Below are positions 18,047-26,370 of a stretch of DNA of 46,594 nt, piece after piece. This DNA is from Pseudolabrys sp. (GTDB taxonomy: Bacteria; Pseudomonadota; Alphaproteobacteria; Rhizobiales; Xanthobacteraceae). The position numbers and the translations under genes are program-made. A model generated the notes under the pieces. That model searched no databases, was not told the origin of the DNA, and was given only the letters and a program-made list of their open reading frames with translations. The first letter of the stretch is position 1. Every line of letters begins with the position of its first letter. The DNA is taken from positions 1-46,594 of the forward strand of contig JADGGK010000017.1 in the NCBI GenBank assembly GCA_019689975.1, written 5' to 3'.

Positions 18047-18047
18047 A

Positions 18048-19421
18048 ATGACCGCGCGCGTTCTTGTCGTCGATGATCTGCCCACCAATGTGAAGCTGCT
18101 GGAGGCGCGGCTGCTCGCTGAATATTTCGATGTGCTGACGGCCTATAGCGGTCGCGACGCGCTGGCGATCTGCGAGCGCGCGGAATGCGACATCGTGCTG
18201 CTCGACGTGATGATGCCGGACATGGACGGGTTCGAAGTCTGTCGGCGTCTCAAATCCGATCCGGCAACGCACTTCATTCCCATCGTGATGGTGACGGCGC
18301 TCGACCAGCCATCGGACCGGGTGCGCGGACTCGAGGCCGGCGCCGACGATTTCCTGACCAAGCCGGTCAGCGACGTCGCGTTGATCTCGCGCGTGCGCTC
18401 GCTCGCGCGCCTCAAGACCGTGACGGACGAACTGCGGATGCGGGCCGGTACGTCGAGGGAGATCGGCATCCGCAACGCGGAATGCGAGGCGATCGCCGAC
18501 ACCGGCCGGCAGGGCCGCATCCTGATCGTCGACGACCGCGCCGGCTCCCGCGAGCGCACCGTCGCCACGCTCGCGGGGGAACATGCGATCGAGGTGGAAG
18601 AAAACCCGAACGACGCCCTGTTCCGCCTCGCGGAAGGCGATCACGACCTGCTCATCGTCTCGCTCGGCCTGCAGAATTACGACGCCTTGCGTCTGTGCAG
18701 CCAGGTGCGCTCGCTCGAGCGCACCCGCAGCTTGCCGATCCTCCTGGTGGCCGAGGCCGACAACGATCAGCGGCTTGCGCGCGGGCTCGACATCGGCGTC
18801 AACGACTATCTCATCCGGCCGGTCGACAAGAACGAGCTGTTGGCGCGCGTGCGCACGCAGGTCAAGCGGAAACGCTACACCGAGCGGCTGCGCGACAACG
18901 TGCAGATGTCGATCGAGATGGCAATCACCGATCCGCTGACCGGCCTCTACAACCGCCGCTACATGGAGACGCATCTGGCGCGGCTCGTGGAGCAGGCCGG
19001 CAATCGCGGCAAGCCGCTGGCGGTGCTCGTGGTCGACGTCGACTATTTCAAGGCCATCAACGACAGCTATGGGCACGACGCCGGTGACGACGTGCTGCGC
19101 GAATTCGCGCTGCGCATGCGCAAGTCGGTGCGCAACATCGATCTCGCATGCCGCTACGGCGGCGAGGAATTCGTGATCGTCATGCCGGAGACCGATATGG
19201 GGGTCGCGGCGATGGTCGGCGAGCGTCTCAGACGGCTGGTCGCGAACGAGCCTTTCGCGGTGCAGCAGGGGGAGCGCCGGCTGGGGGTGACGATCTCGAT
19301 CGGCATTGCCGCCCTTGCCGGTCCCGACGACACCGCGGCGGCGCTGCTCAAGCGCGCCGACCGCGCCCTCTATCGCGCCAAACGCGACGGGCGCAACCGG
19401 GTCGTTCCCGATGCCGCATGA
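18048..19421 (+). CDS. pleD: Diguanylate cyclase response regulator PleD
   Basis: A 457-residue REC-REC-GGDEF protein that makes c-di-GMP when phosphorylated and controls the motile-to-sessile transition in Caulobacter. REC1 (1-120) has acceptor D53 (LLDVMMPDMDG). REC2 (about 155-275) is an adaptor: the acceptor position reads IVSLGLQNYD, with no Asp. The cyclase domain has GGEEF at 371-375 and the product-inhibition I-site R362-N-I-D365 exactly five residues before it. Cotranscribed with divK. Confidence 0.96.
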   Translation: MTARVLVVDDLPTNVKLLEARLLAEYFDVLTAYSGRDALAICERAECDIVLLDVMMPDMDGFEVCRRLKSDPATHFIPIVMVTALDQPSDRVRGLEAGADDFLTKPVSDVALISRVRSLARLKTVTDELRMRAGTSREIGIRNAECEAIADTGRQGRILIVDDRAGSRERTVATLAGEHAIEVEENPNDALFRLAEGDHDLLIVSLGLQNYDALRLCSQVRSLERTRSLPILLVAEADNDQRLARGLDIGVNDYLIRPVDKNELLARVRTQVKRKRYTERLRDNVQMSIEMAITDPLTGLYNRRYMETHLARLVEQAGNRGKPLAVLVVDVDYFKAINDSYGHDAGDDVLREFALRMRKSVRNIDLACRYGGEEFVIVMPETDMGVAAMVGERLRRLVANEPFAVQQGERRLGVTISIGIAALAGPDDTAAALLKRADRALYRAKRDGRNRVVPDAA

Positions 19422-19764
19422 GCCTTGAGTCGGTTCCCGCGCCGTCGACGATGGCGAGGGCCGCGACGGATCGCCGAACTTGTCCAAGGGTTTGAGGGGC
19501 GATTGGCCTTTGGCGGCGGCTTGGTCTAACCTTGCCGCCGATCAGTCTGCGTTACCCTGCGGGGTGCCAGGTCCGCCGCATCTCCTGGGGTCCTGCGGGG
19601 TTCGGCCGGCCTCGAAGCGGCGCGAGTGGCCTCCTCATGACGTCGCTTCGGGCCGGCCACTTCCGACGCGCCGTTGCCGCAACGCGAGCGCGCACCGCCG
19701 AGCCGATGCCGTCCGCAGGCGCGGGCAACGCTGAAGCGCGCGGTGCCCGGCCGTTCGCTGCGCG
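19422..19764. other. Gene-free spacer after pleD
   Basis: About 340 bases between the pleD stop and the ABC-operon promoter. Six-frame reading shows only short Arg-rich shadows. I see no clear terminator or repeat. Confidence 0.4.
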
Positions 19765-19793
19765 TTGACTTTCGCGATCGTTGTCCGAATACT
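19765..19793 (+). promoter_or_regulatory. Candidate promoter of the ABC-importer operon
   Basis: TTGACT (19765-19770), 17-base spacer, AATACT (19788-19793): a good sigma70-type match in an AT-richer patch, about 57 bases ahead of the ATG of the substrate-binding protein. Transcription from here would cover all five transporter genes. Confidence 0.5.
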
Positions 19794-19850
19794 TCCCTAT
19801 CGCACAACAACAAAACGACCGCTCGCGCGGCTCATCCGGGGAGGAACGCC

Positions 19851-21161
19851 ATGAAGACCTCGCGCCGAACACTGCTGAAGAATTCGGTCGCCGCCGCGGC
19901 CGCCCTGAGTCTCGACTGGCGCCGCGCTCGGGCGCAGAGCGAGACGGTGCGCATCGGCGTTGTCTACGATCTCTCGGGACCCTTTGCCGCCGGCGGCTCG
20001 GTCGCCTCCGCGGTGGGCACGCAGATCGCGATCGACCTGTGCAACGAAAAGGGCGGCGTGGCGGGAAAATACAAGGTGGTGCCGGTCAAGGCGGATTCCC
20101 AGAGCAAAGCGGACGTGGCCATCAACGAGGTCGAACGGCTGATCAACCAGGAAAAGGTCGACATCATCGACGGCATCTATTCGAGCGCGCATGCCGTTCC
20201 GCTGGCCGCCAAGGTCGAGGAGCAGAAGAAGATCCTGTGGATCACGACCGCGGTGGCCACCGCCGTGTTCAAGGACAGAAACCTCAAATACGTATTCCGT
20301 GCGCAGATCCACTCCGACCAATATGGCGAGGCGTTCGCGGCCTTCCTCACCGAACACGCGAAGCAAAAACTCGGCGTGGAGCCGAAAGAGGTCAAGGTCG
20401 CCATCATCCACGAGGACGGACCCTATGGCGCGGGCGTCGCCGCGGCGGATGAGGCCTATTCAAAGAAAGCCGGCCTGCCAATCGTGCTCAAGGAAGGTTA
20501 CTCGGCGGCGGCGCCCGACCTTTCTTCGCTCGTGACCAAACTCAAGCGCGCGCGGCCGGACATCATCTCGCATATCGGTTACAATCCCGACATCACCCTG
20601 TTCCTGCGCCAGGCGCGCGAGGGGGGCCTCAGATTCAAGATGCTGTTCGGCGCCGGCGCCGGCTACAGCCAGCTCGACAAATTGCGCGCCACCTTCGGCA
20701 AGGACATCGACGATTTCTGCAACATCGATCCCGTGCCGGCGCAGCTGCTCGACCCCAAGAAGCTGGCACCCGGGCTGGGCGAGCTCATCACGCTCATGGT
20801 CGAGCGCTACAAGGCCGCGACCAAAGCCAACGACGTGCCGCCGCACTGCTCCATGGGCTTCAACCAGACCTGGATATTGCTCAATCACGTGCTGCCGCTC
20901 GCCAAGGAAAAATACGGCGGCTTCGACCCCGAGGCGGTGCGCAAGGCCGCGCTCGATGTTGATATCCCGCCCGGCGGCACGATCCAGGGCTACGGCGTGA
21001 AATTCTTTCCGCCGGGCACGCCCCTGTCGGGCCAGAACGCCCGCTCGACGCCGGTGGTGATGCAGAATGCCGGCGAGCATATCGCGGTGGTCTGGCCGAC
21101 GAATATCCGCACGCAGGAACCGGTGCTGCCGCTGCCGAAATCCTCGGTTTACGCTCTGTAG
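19851..21161 (+). CDS. Branched-chain-amino-acid-type ABC substrate-binding protein (Tat signal)
   Basis: A 436-residue periplasmic binding protein of the LivJ/LivK (PF13458) class, which captures solute for the permeases encoded downstream. The N-terminus SRRTLLKNSVAAAAAL is a twin-arginine export signal, with likely cleavage after RARA-Q. The mature protein starts VRIGVVYDLSGPFAAGG and continues with the expected two-lobe pattern (IDLCNEKGGVAGKYKVVPVKAD, VKVAIIHEDGPYGAG, ARPDIISHIGYNPD). The ATG follows GGGGAGGA at good spacing. The ligand cannot be read from sequence: hydrophobic amino acids, amides, urea or aromatic acids are all possible in this class. Confidence 0.9.
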   Translation: MKTSRRTLLKNSVAAAAALSLDWRRARAQSETVRIGVVYDLSGPFAAGGSVASAVGTQIAIDLCNEKGGVAGKYKVVPVKADSQSKADVAINEVERLINQEKVDIIDGIYSSAHAVPLAAKVEEQKKILWITTAVATAVFKDRNLKYVFRAQIHSDQYGEAFAAFLTEHAKQKLGVEPKEVKVAIIHEDGPYGAGVAAADEAYSKKAGLPIVLKEGYSAAAPDLSSLVTKLKRARPDIISHIGYNPDITLFLRQAREGGLRFKMLFGAGAGYSQLDKLRATFGKDIDDFCNIDPVPAQLLDPKKLAPGLGELITLMVERYKAATKANDVPPHCSMGFNQTWILLNHVLPLAKEKYGGFDPEAVRKAALDVDIPPGGTIQGYGVKFFPPGTPLSGQNARSTPVVMQNAGEHIAVVWPTNIRTQEPVLPLPKSSVYAL

Positions 21162-21167
21162 CCGCTA

Positions 21168-21887
21168 ATGCTGGTGGTCGAGGGGCTTTCCAAGCGCTTC
21201 GGAGGATTCCTGGCGGTCGATCGGATATCCTTCGAGGTGCGCCAAGGAGAGATCCTGGGGCTTATCGGGCCGAACGGATCCGGCAAAACCACGACGTTCA
21301 ACCTGATCGCCGGTAATCTGCGGCCGACCGCGGGCTCGATCCGGCTCGACGGCGCCGAGATCGGCGGTCTTCCCGCCTATGCGATCTGTCATCGGGGAAT
21401 TGCGCGCACCTTCCAGATCCCGCGGCCGTTTCACAAGCTGTCGCTGCTCGAGAACGTGGCGCTTGCGGCCTTCTACGGCGAGATGAAAGGCATCAGCCGC
21501 GCGGAAGCGGAACGTCGCGCCCGGCAGGCGCTCGATCTCGTCGGTCTGCCGTCCGACCCCTCGACGCGCACCGCCGGTCTCGGCGCCGCCGCGCTCAAGA
21601 AACTGGAGCTCGCCCGAGCGCTCGCCACGCGGCCGCGGCTCCTGCTGGCCGACGAAAGTCTTGGCGGCCTCGATGCCGCCGAAATGGAGCAGGCCGCCGA
21701 TCTGCTCGGCAGCCTGCGCAGCCGCATGGGCATCACGATCATCTGGGTCGAGCATATCATGGGCGTGCTCATGCGCATCGTCGACCGCGTCATCGTGCTT
21801 GACCACGGCGAGAAGATCTTCGAAGGCGCGCCCGCGCAAGCGGCGGTCGATCCGCGCGTCGTCGAGGTCTATCTCGGGAAGACGTGA
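21168..21887 (+). CDS. livG: ABC transporter ATP-binding protein, LivG type
   Basis: A 239-residue ATPase for the importer. Walker A is G34-PNGSGKT; the LivG hallmark IARTFQIPRPF is at about 78-88; Walker B is LLLADES (158-164). The ABC signature is unusual: where LSGGQ-type motifs belong the protein reads AGLGAAALKKLELARAL (136-152), lacking the usual Ser and Gln, and the Pro normally after the catalytic Glu is replaced by Ser (DESLGGLD). Variant signatures are common in LivG, and in a LivG/LivF heterodimer one site may be less active. Six bases after the binding-protein stop. Confidence 0.92.
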   Translation: MLVVEGLSKRFGGFLAVDRISFEVRQGEILGLIGPNGSGKTTTFNLIAGNLRPTAGSIRLDGAEIGGLPAYAICHRGIARTFQIPRPFHKLSLLENVALAAFYGEMKGISRAEAERRARQALDLVGLPSDPSTRTAGLGAAALKKLELARALATRPRLLLADESLGGLDAAEMEQAADLLGSLRSRMGITIIWVEHIMGVLMRIVDRVIVLDHGEKIFEGAPAQAAVDPRVVEVYLGKT

Positions 21888-22600
21888 GCGGCACGATGCT
21901 ATCTCTCTCCGCGGTTTCCGCCGGCTACGGATCGTTTCAGGTCCTGTTCGACGTCTCGCTTGAGGTGCCGCGCGGCGAGGCCGTCGGGGTCATCGGTTCC
22001 AACGGCGCCGGCAAGACGACGCTGATGCGGGTCATCTCCGGTCTCATCCCGCTCCGTGCCGGGACAATGACCCTGGAGGGCCTGCCGCTCGCAGGCCTGC
22101 CGGCGCATCGCATCGTCGAACAGGGCATCGCGCATGTGCCCGAACACCGGCGGCTGTTTCCGCGGCTCACCGTGGAGGAAAACCTGCGCATCGGCGCGTT
22201 CATCCCGCGCGCCCGGCGGCGCTTCGCCGCACAGCTCGATCGCGTCTATGCGCTGTTTCCGCGTCTGAAGGAACGGCGGCAGCAGCCGGCGGGGACGCTC
22301 TCGGGAGGCGAGCAGCAGATGTGCGCCATCGGTCGCGCGCTGATGTCGGATCCCAAGCTGCTGCTGCTGGACGAGCCGTCCGCCGGCCTCGCCCCGCTCG
22401 TCGTGCGGCAGGTATTCGAGCTGATCCGTCGCATCCGCGGCGAGGGCCTCACCGTCCTCATCGTCGAGCAGAACGTCCAGCAGGTGCTTGACGTCGTCGA
22501 CCGCGCCTATCTGCTCGAAGTCGGCGCGATACGGCTCGCCGGCACGGCCGACGAACTCAAGGGCAATCGTTTCATTCGCCAATCCTATATGGGGCTCTAG
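21884..22600 (+). CDS. livF: ABC transporter ATP-binding protein, LivF type
   Basis: A 238-residue ATPase with canonical motifs: Walker A GSNGAGKTT, signature LSGGEQQMCAIGRAL, Walker B LLLLDEPSAGLAP, and the LivF-typical HVPEHRRLFPRLTVEENL. The chosen GTG (21884) overlaps the livG stop as GTGA, giving translational coupling. An ATG four codons later (21896) is an alternative start. It pairs with LivG to power the LivH/LivM permease. Confidence 0.92.
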   Translation: MSGTMLSLSAVSAGYGSFQVLFDVSLEVPRGEAVGVIGSNGAGKTTLMRVISGLIPLRAGTMTLEGLPLAGLPAHRIVEQGIAHVPEHRRLFPRLTVEENLRIGAFIPRARRRFAAQLDRVYALFPRLKERRQQPAGTLSGGEQQMCAIGRALMSDPKLLLLDEPSAGLAPLVVRQVFELIRRIRGEGLTVLIVEQNVQQVLDVVDRAYLLEVGAIRLAGTADELKGNRFIRQSYMGL

Positions 22601-22605
22601 CCGCC

Positions 22606-23460
22606 ATGGACATCTTCCTCGTCGAAGCGATCATCAACGGCATCCTTCTCGGCGGGGTGCTGGCGCTGCTCGCGCTCGGGCTCAACCTGATCTTCGGCGT
22701 GATCGACGTGGTCTGGATTGCCTATGCCGACATCGTCATGTGCGGAATGTACGTGATCTATGTCCTTTACACCCACTACGACGTCCCGCTGCTCTTTGCC
22801 TGTCTCGCCGGAATCGCGGGAATGGCCGCGTTCGGCGTCGCCGTTCATCTTCTCATCATCGCCCCCGTGCTGAATTCGGCGCCGATCAATCAGCTTCTTG
22901 CCACCGGCGGGCTGCTGTTCTTCCTGCAGAGCTTCGCGACGCTCCTTTTCGGTACCGACTTCCGCAATATCGGCGTGCGCTTGCCCGTGGTCGAGGTCGC
23001 CTCGATCTACATCAGCTTTGCCCGGCTGATCGCATTCCTCTTCGGCCTGATCGGCGCGGTCGCGCTCTATCTCTTCCTCAAGCGGACCTATATCGGCACG
23101 GCCATCCGCGCCGTCGCCCAGGACCGCGACATCGTCGGCCTCATGGGCATCGACCAGCGCCGCATCTATCTTGCCACCTCGGCGATCGGCGGCGCGCTCG
23201 CCGGGCTCGCGGCGTGTCTATTGGTGTTGCAGTACGACGTGCATCCGTTCATCGGCAACACGTTCGGTCCGGTGATATTCATGATCTGCGTGCTCGGCGG
23301 GCTCGGCAACATGATCGGCGGCTTCGTCGCTTCGTTCATCATCAGCCAGATCATCGCCATCGGCGGCTACTATTCCAACACCGAACTGTCCTATGTGCTC
23401 GCCTTCACGATGTTCATCATTCTGATGTTCGTCAGGCCGCGGGGATTGTTCGCGCGATGA
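22606..23460 (+). CDS. livH: Branched-chain amino acid ABC transporter permease, LivH type
   Basis: A 284-residue inner-membrane permease with about eight hydrophobic segments, starting INGILLGGVLALLALGLNLIFGVI, the usual LivH opening. The cytoplasmic coupling loop AIRAVAQDRDIVGLMGID contacts the ATPases. It ends with the typical FMLFVRPRGLF-like motif (IILMFVRPRGLF). Its TGA overlaps the livM ATG. Forms the channel with LivM. Confidence 0.93.
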   Translation: MDIFLVEAIINGILLGGVLALLALGLNLIFGVIDVVWIAYADIVMCGMYVIYVLYTHYDVPLLFACLAGIAGMAAFGVAVHLLIIAPVLNSAPINQLLATGGLLFFLQSFATLLFGTDFRNIGVRLPVVEVASIYISFARLIAFLFGLIGAVALYLFLKRTYIGTAIRAVAQDRDIVGLMGIDQRRIYLATSAIGGALAGLAACLLVLQYDVHPFIGNTFGPVIFMICVLGGLGNMIGGFVASFIISQIIAIGGYYSNTELSYVLAFTMFIILMFVRPRGLFAR

Positions 23461-24431
23461 GCAGGCTCGGCGCATCGGCATTCGCGCTCGCGGCGCTCGC
23501 CGCCGTGCTTCCGGCCGCCGGACCGGCCTATTTTCTGCACCTCTTGATCCAGATTCTGATCTGGGCCTCCGTTTACACGGCCTGGGCGTTGATGGGACGC
23601 TTCGGTTTCGTCTCGTTCGGCCACGGCGCGTTCGTGGGGGTGGGAGCCTATGTGCCGGCGCTGCTGTGGAATTATTTCGGGCTGACCCCGTGGGTCGGGA
23701 TCCCGGCCGGCATCGCGCTCGCGATCCTCGTCGCGGTCGTCATCGGCTATCCCTGCTTCCGGCTCAGGGTGGTCGGTCATTATTTCGCCCTGGTCACGCT
23801 GGCGCTGAGCCAGGTCGTGCTGCTCACGCTCGTCGCCGCGCGCGAGATTACCGGCGGCTCGCTCGGTTTCACCCCCAAGGCGGCGGGACATTCCTGGTAT
23901 GCGCTGCAGTTTCCGGAAAAGACCTATTTCTACGTGATCGCGCTGATGCTTTGGCTGCTGGCCCTGTCGGTCTGGCGTTGGATCGACGGCGGCATCAACC
24001 GCGAGGCGCTCGAGGCGATTTCGGAGGACGAGGACGCGGCGGCCGCCATCGGCATCGACGTGCTGCGGGAAAAGTTGCGGATCACGGTCCTCAGCGCGGC
24101 GCTGACCGCGCTGGGCGGCGCGATCTACGGGCAATACATGATGTATCTCAATCCGGAATCGGTATCGGGCATCGCCGTCTCGCTGCAGATCGTTTTCGCG
24201 GCCATCGCCGGCGGCGTCTATTCGCTGCTCGGTCCCACGGTCGGCGCCCTGTTGACGATTTCGCTCACCGAAGGTCTGCGCGTATGGTTCGGCGTCACCT
24301 TCATCGGCGCCGCCAACACCATCTACGGCGCGCTTCTCGTGCTCTGTATCATCTTCATGCCGCAGGGGATCGTCGGCACGCTGCGGCGCGCGATGGCCGC
24401 GCGCGCGCCCAAGGCCGCGGCCGCGGACTGA
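23457..24431 (+). CDS. livM: Branched-chain amino acid ABC transporter permease, LivM type
   Basis: A 324-residue inner-membrane permease, partner of LivH. It has the LivM features GRFGFVSFGHGAFVGVGAY, FALVTLALSQ, the coupling-helix region AISEDEDAAAAIGIDVLREK, and FMPQGIVGTL near the end. It starts at an ATG overlapping the livH stop (ATGA at 23457-23460); the frame is open far upstream but that part is antisense or in livH and not coding. Last gene of the importer operon and convergent with the DsrE-like gene. Confidence 0.93.
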   Translation: MSRLGASAFALAALAAVLPAAGPAYFLHLLIQILIWASVYTAWALMGRFGFVSFGHGAFVGVGAYVPALLWNYFGLTPWVGIPAGIALAILVAVVIGYPCFRLRVVGHYFALVTLALSQVVLLTLVAAREITGGSLGFTPKAAGHSWYALQFPEKTYFYVIALMLWLLALSVWRWIDGGINREALEAISEDEDAAAAIGIDVLREKLRITVLSAALTALGGAIYGQYMMYLNPESVSGIAVSLQIVFAAIAGGVYSLLGPTVGALLTISLTEGLRVWFGVTFIGAANTIYGALLVLCIIFMPQGIVGTLRRAMAARAPKAAAAD

Positions 24432-24469
24432 CACAGGCCTCGCACGCGCCGCGCGGCAAGGCGGTCGGC

Positions 24470-24913
24470 CTACGGCCGCACGATGGTCCAGCCCTTCTCG
24501 GCAAGCTCGATCAGCGTCACCACCCCGGCGGTAACGCGCGTCGCATTGTCCACCAGCGGCGGCTCCTTGCCTTCCTTGCGGGCGATCGCGTCGAGCGTGT
24601 TCTGGCAGGCCATGAACGAGACGTTGGGCATGCTCTGCTTGAACGATTTCAGCCGCTCGAGCACGGGCGATTTGTCCGCCCGCAGCATGGTGAGCCCGGC
24701 GTTGAAGGCAACGATCTGGATTTCGACCTCGTCGCCCTTTTCCGAATAATAGCGCGAGACATTGGCGGCGACGTTTAGCACCGCGTTCATCTTGGCCGGA
24801 TCGTCGTCGCTGATCTGGAGCGCGAGACGATGCTTCTCGAACGCGGCGGCATTGCCGATGGCAAGCGGCAGGAGCAGCAAGGCGACGAGACCGGCGCGGA
24901 TAAGGGCGGACAT
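24470..24913 (-). CDS. Exported DsrE/DsrF-like protein
   Basis: A 147-residue protein with an N-terminal signal peptide (about 1-24, cleavage near NAAA-F) and a DsrE/F fold: HRLALQISDDDPAKMNAVLNVAANV, VEIQIVAFNAGLTML, and a single cysteine at C103 (SFMACQNTLDAI). The lone Cys sits where some DsrE relatives carry a sulfur-accepting thiol. Export to the periplasm separates it from cytosolic DsrE/TusD sulfur-relay proteins; it matches the COG1416 type, of unknown function. Located between the importer and rpmG. Confidence 0.85.
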   Translation of the reverse strand: MSALIRAGLVALLLLPLAIGNAAAFEKHRLALQISDDDPAKMNAVLNVAANVSRYYSEKGDEVEIQIVAFNAGLTMLRADKSPVLERLKSFKQSMPNVSFMACQNTLDAIARKEGKEPPLVDNATRVTAGVVTLIELAEKGWTIVRP

Positions 24914-25059
24914 GGGTCAGGCTCCCGGATGATCCGACGGCGCCATCATATCAGGTCCGAGAGGGGCCGAATATTCCGCCTCGCCGGGGGAGGGCGGGGC
25001 CGGTCGGGACACGGAGGGCGCCGGGCGTGTCGCCCGCCTCGCCGTGGAAATCCCCGCCC

Positions 25060-25227
25060 TTACTTGATCTTCGCTTCGCGATACTCGACGTGCTTGCGCG
25101 CGATGGGATCATACTTCTTCTTGACCAGCTTCTCCGTGTGGGTGCGCGAATTCTTCTTGGTCACGTAGTAATGGCCGGTGTCGGCGCTCGAGACGAGCTT
25201 GATCTTCAACGTTACGGCTTTGGCCAT
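25060..25227 (-). CDS. rpmG: 50S ribosomal protein L33
   Basis: A 55-residue basic ribosomal protein: [18 protein letters not shown], then [22 protein letters not shown] and EYREAKIK. It lacks the four zinc-binding cysteines, so it is the C-minus (zinc-independent) form, normal in alphaproteobacteria. The frame is open far upstream, but this ATG gives the exact family length. A repeat with an embedded promoter lies about 180 bases upstream. In many Rhizobiales rpmG follows pleD directly; here the ABC operon and the DsrE gene lie between them. Confidence 0.96.
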   Translation of the reverse strand: MAKAVTLKIKLVSSADTGHYYVTKKNSRTHTEKLVKKKYDPIARKHVEYREAKIK

Positions 25228-25338
25228 GGGATCCTCGATACGTCCGCGGGCTTGCTCGTTTGCCGCGCAACCTGGCGCCGGTTGCGATCGGATTGAATCG
25301 GCCGCGTCACCGCGTCTTGCCCGTAAGGGACGAAGCGA

Positions 25339-25428
25339 TCCGGGCTGGGCGTCGGGCCTGGATTGCGTCGCCCTCGCTTCGCTCGGGCCCCGCAATGACG
25401 GGTCACTATCGCCGAAATCCGCTCTAGC
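25339..25428 (-). repeat. Dispersed repeat element, copy 2 (upstream of rpmG)
   Basis: This block contains a REP-like unit (25357-25402) that reads on the minus strand as CCCGTCATTGCGGGG, a GAGCGAAGCGAGG middle and a GCAATCCAGG end, followed outward by tatcgccgaaatccgctctagc. The whole resembles 1099-1170. The CGTCATTGCGRGG core recurs at 38340 and 46433-46515. Confidence 0.55.
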
Positions 25429-25433
25429 GTCAA
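25405..25433 (-). promoter_or_regulatory. Candidate rpmG promoter inside the repeat
   Basis: Minus-strand TTGACG (25433-25428), a 17-base spacer beginning CTAGAGCGGATT, then GATAGT (25410-25405). It is a good sigma70-type match 178 bases ahead of the rpmG start, so the leader RNA would include the REP-like unit. Confidence 0.5.
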
Positions 25434-25599
25434 AAGGGGAAATGTCAAGGACGGCGAACGGCGCGGCATGGCGCGAGCGGCCGGCCCGGGCCGGCAAGGC
25501 GGCGGCCAAAGGGGCCGCGCCGCCCGCCGCCGAGAGATCCTTCCGGATGGCGCGAATGCGCGGGTTGCCGGCGGCGAGGAGCGGTCCGCGCGGGCGCGT

Positions 25600-26370
25600 T
25601 CACAGCAGCTCGCGGTAGAAGCGCTGGCCTTCCATGAAATAGAACGGCACCGGCAGGGAATGGTCCATGCCGGCCCGCACGCGCGCCAGCAGTTCTTCCA
25701 GGACGATGCCGGTGATGGTTGGCACGTCGAGCCGCGCGGCCTCGGCGATGGGCACCCAGGCAAGCTCGACGAGCTCGGAGTCGGGACCGACGACGCCGTC
25801 GATCCTGTGCGCGACCCCGGAGGCGTCCGCGGTGAAGAAACGCGTGTCGAAGCGCCGCGGCCGCCGCGGCGGGGTGACGGCGCGGGCGATGAAATGGATT
25901 TGCGCCAGATCGGGATGCACGCGGGCCTCGGCAAAAGCGGCCCAGATGCCGCCCGGCGCGGGCGGCGGTTCGTCGCGTTTGACGCCGAGCAGCAGCCCGG
26001 TCTCCTCGGCCAGCTCGCGGATCGCCGTCAGGGCGAGGGCGCGCGCAAAGCGCGGACCGGGATGGGCGACGCGCGCGGTGAGCTTCTTTTCCATCTCCGG
26101 ATCGATGTCGCTCACGGACGACATCTGTCCGTCGATCGCCTCGATGCGGCCGCCGGGAAAGACGAACTTGCCGGGCATGAATGCGTGGCCCTGGTGGCGG
26201 CGGCCGAGCAGAACCCGGGGCACGTCGCCGGAACGATCGATCAACATCAGCGTCGCGGCGTCGCGCGGCTCGCTGTCGGGGTAGGACTGGTCGCGTTCCG
26301 CCTTGGTCATGCGCTCGGCCCATAGCCGGCCGAGATGCGAGGTGTCATGCGTCGAGGTGTCATGCGTCAT
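25600..26370 (-). CDS. NUDIX hydrolase
   Basis: A 256-residue NUDIX protein. The box is split by an insertion: the G-rich start FVFPGGRIEAID is at 69-80 and the catalytic helix AIRELAEETGLLL at 116-128, as in the NUDT19/coenzyme-A-type branch. A start with a repeated HDTS (MTHDTSTHDTSH) comes from a short direct duplication in the DNA at 26341-26370. NUDIX enzymes cleave nucleoside diphosphates linked to another moiety; the substrate is not known here. Its ATG overlaps the rnr stop (ATGA), so it is coupled to rnr. Confidence 0.9.
   Translation of the reverse strand: MTHDTSTHDTSHLGRLWAERMTKAERDQSYPDSEPRDAATLMLIDRSGDVPRVLLGRRHQGHAFMPGKFVFPGGRIEAIDGQMSSVSDIDPEMEKKLTARVAHPGPRFARALALTAIRELAEETGLLLGVKRDEPPPAPGGIWAAFAEARVHPDLAQIHFIARAVTPPRRPRRFDTRFFTADASGVAHRIDGVVGPDSELVELAWVPIAEAARLDVPTITGIVLEELLARVRAGMDHSLPVPFYFMEGQRFYRELL

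Noticed and set aside
18048-19421. Missing phospho-acceptor in the second receiver domain of PleD as a possible defect
   Set aside because: In PleD the second receiver domain is an adaptor that normally lacks the acceptor Asp, so this is the expected state.
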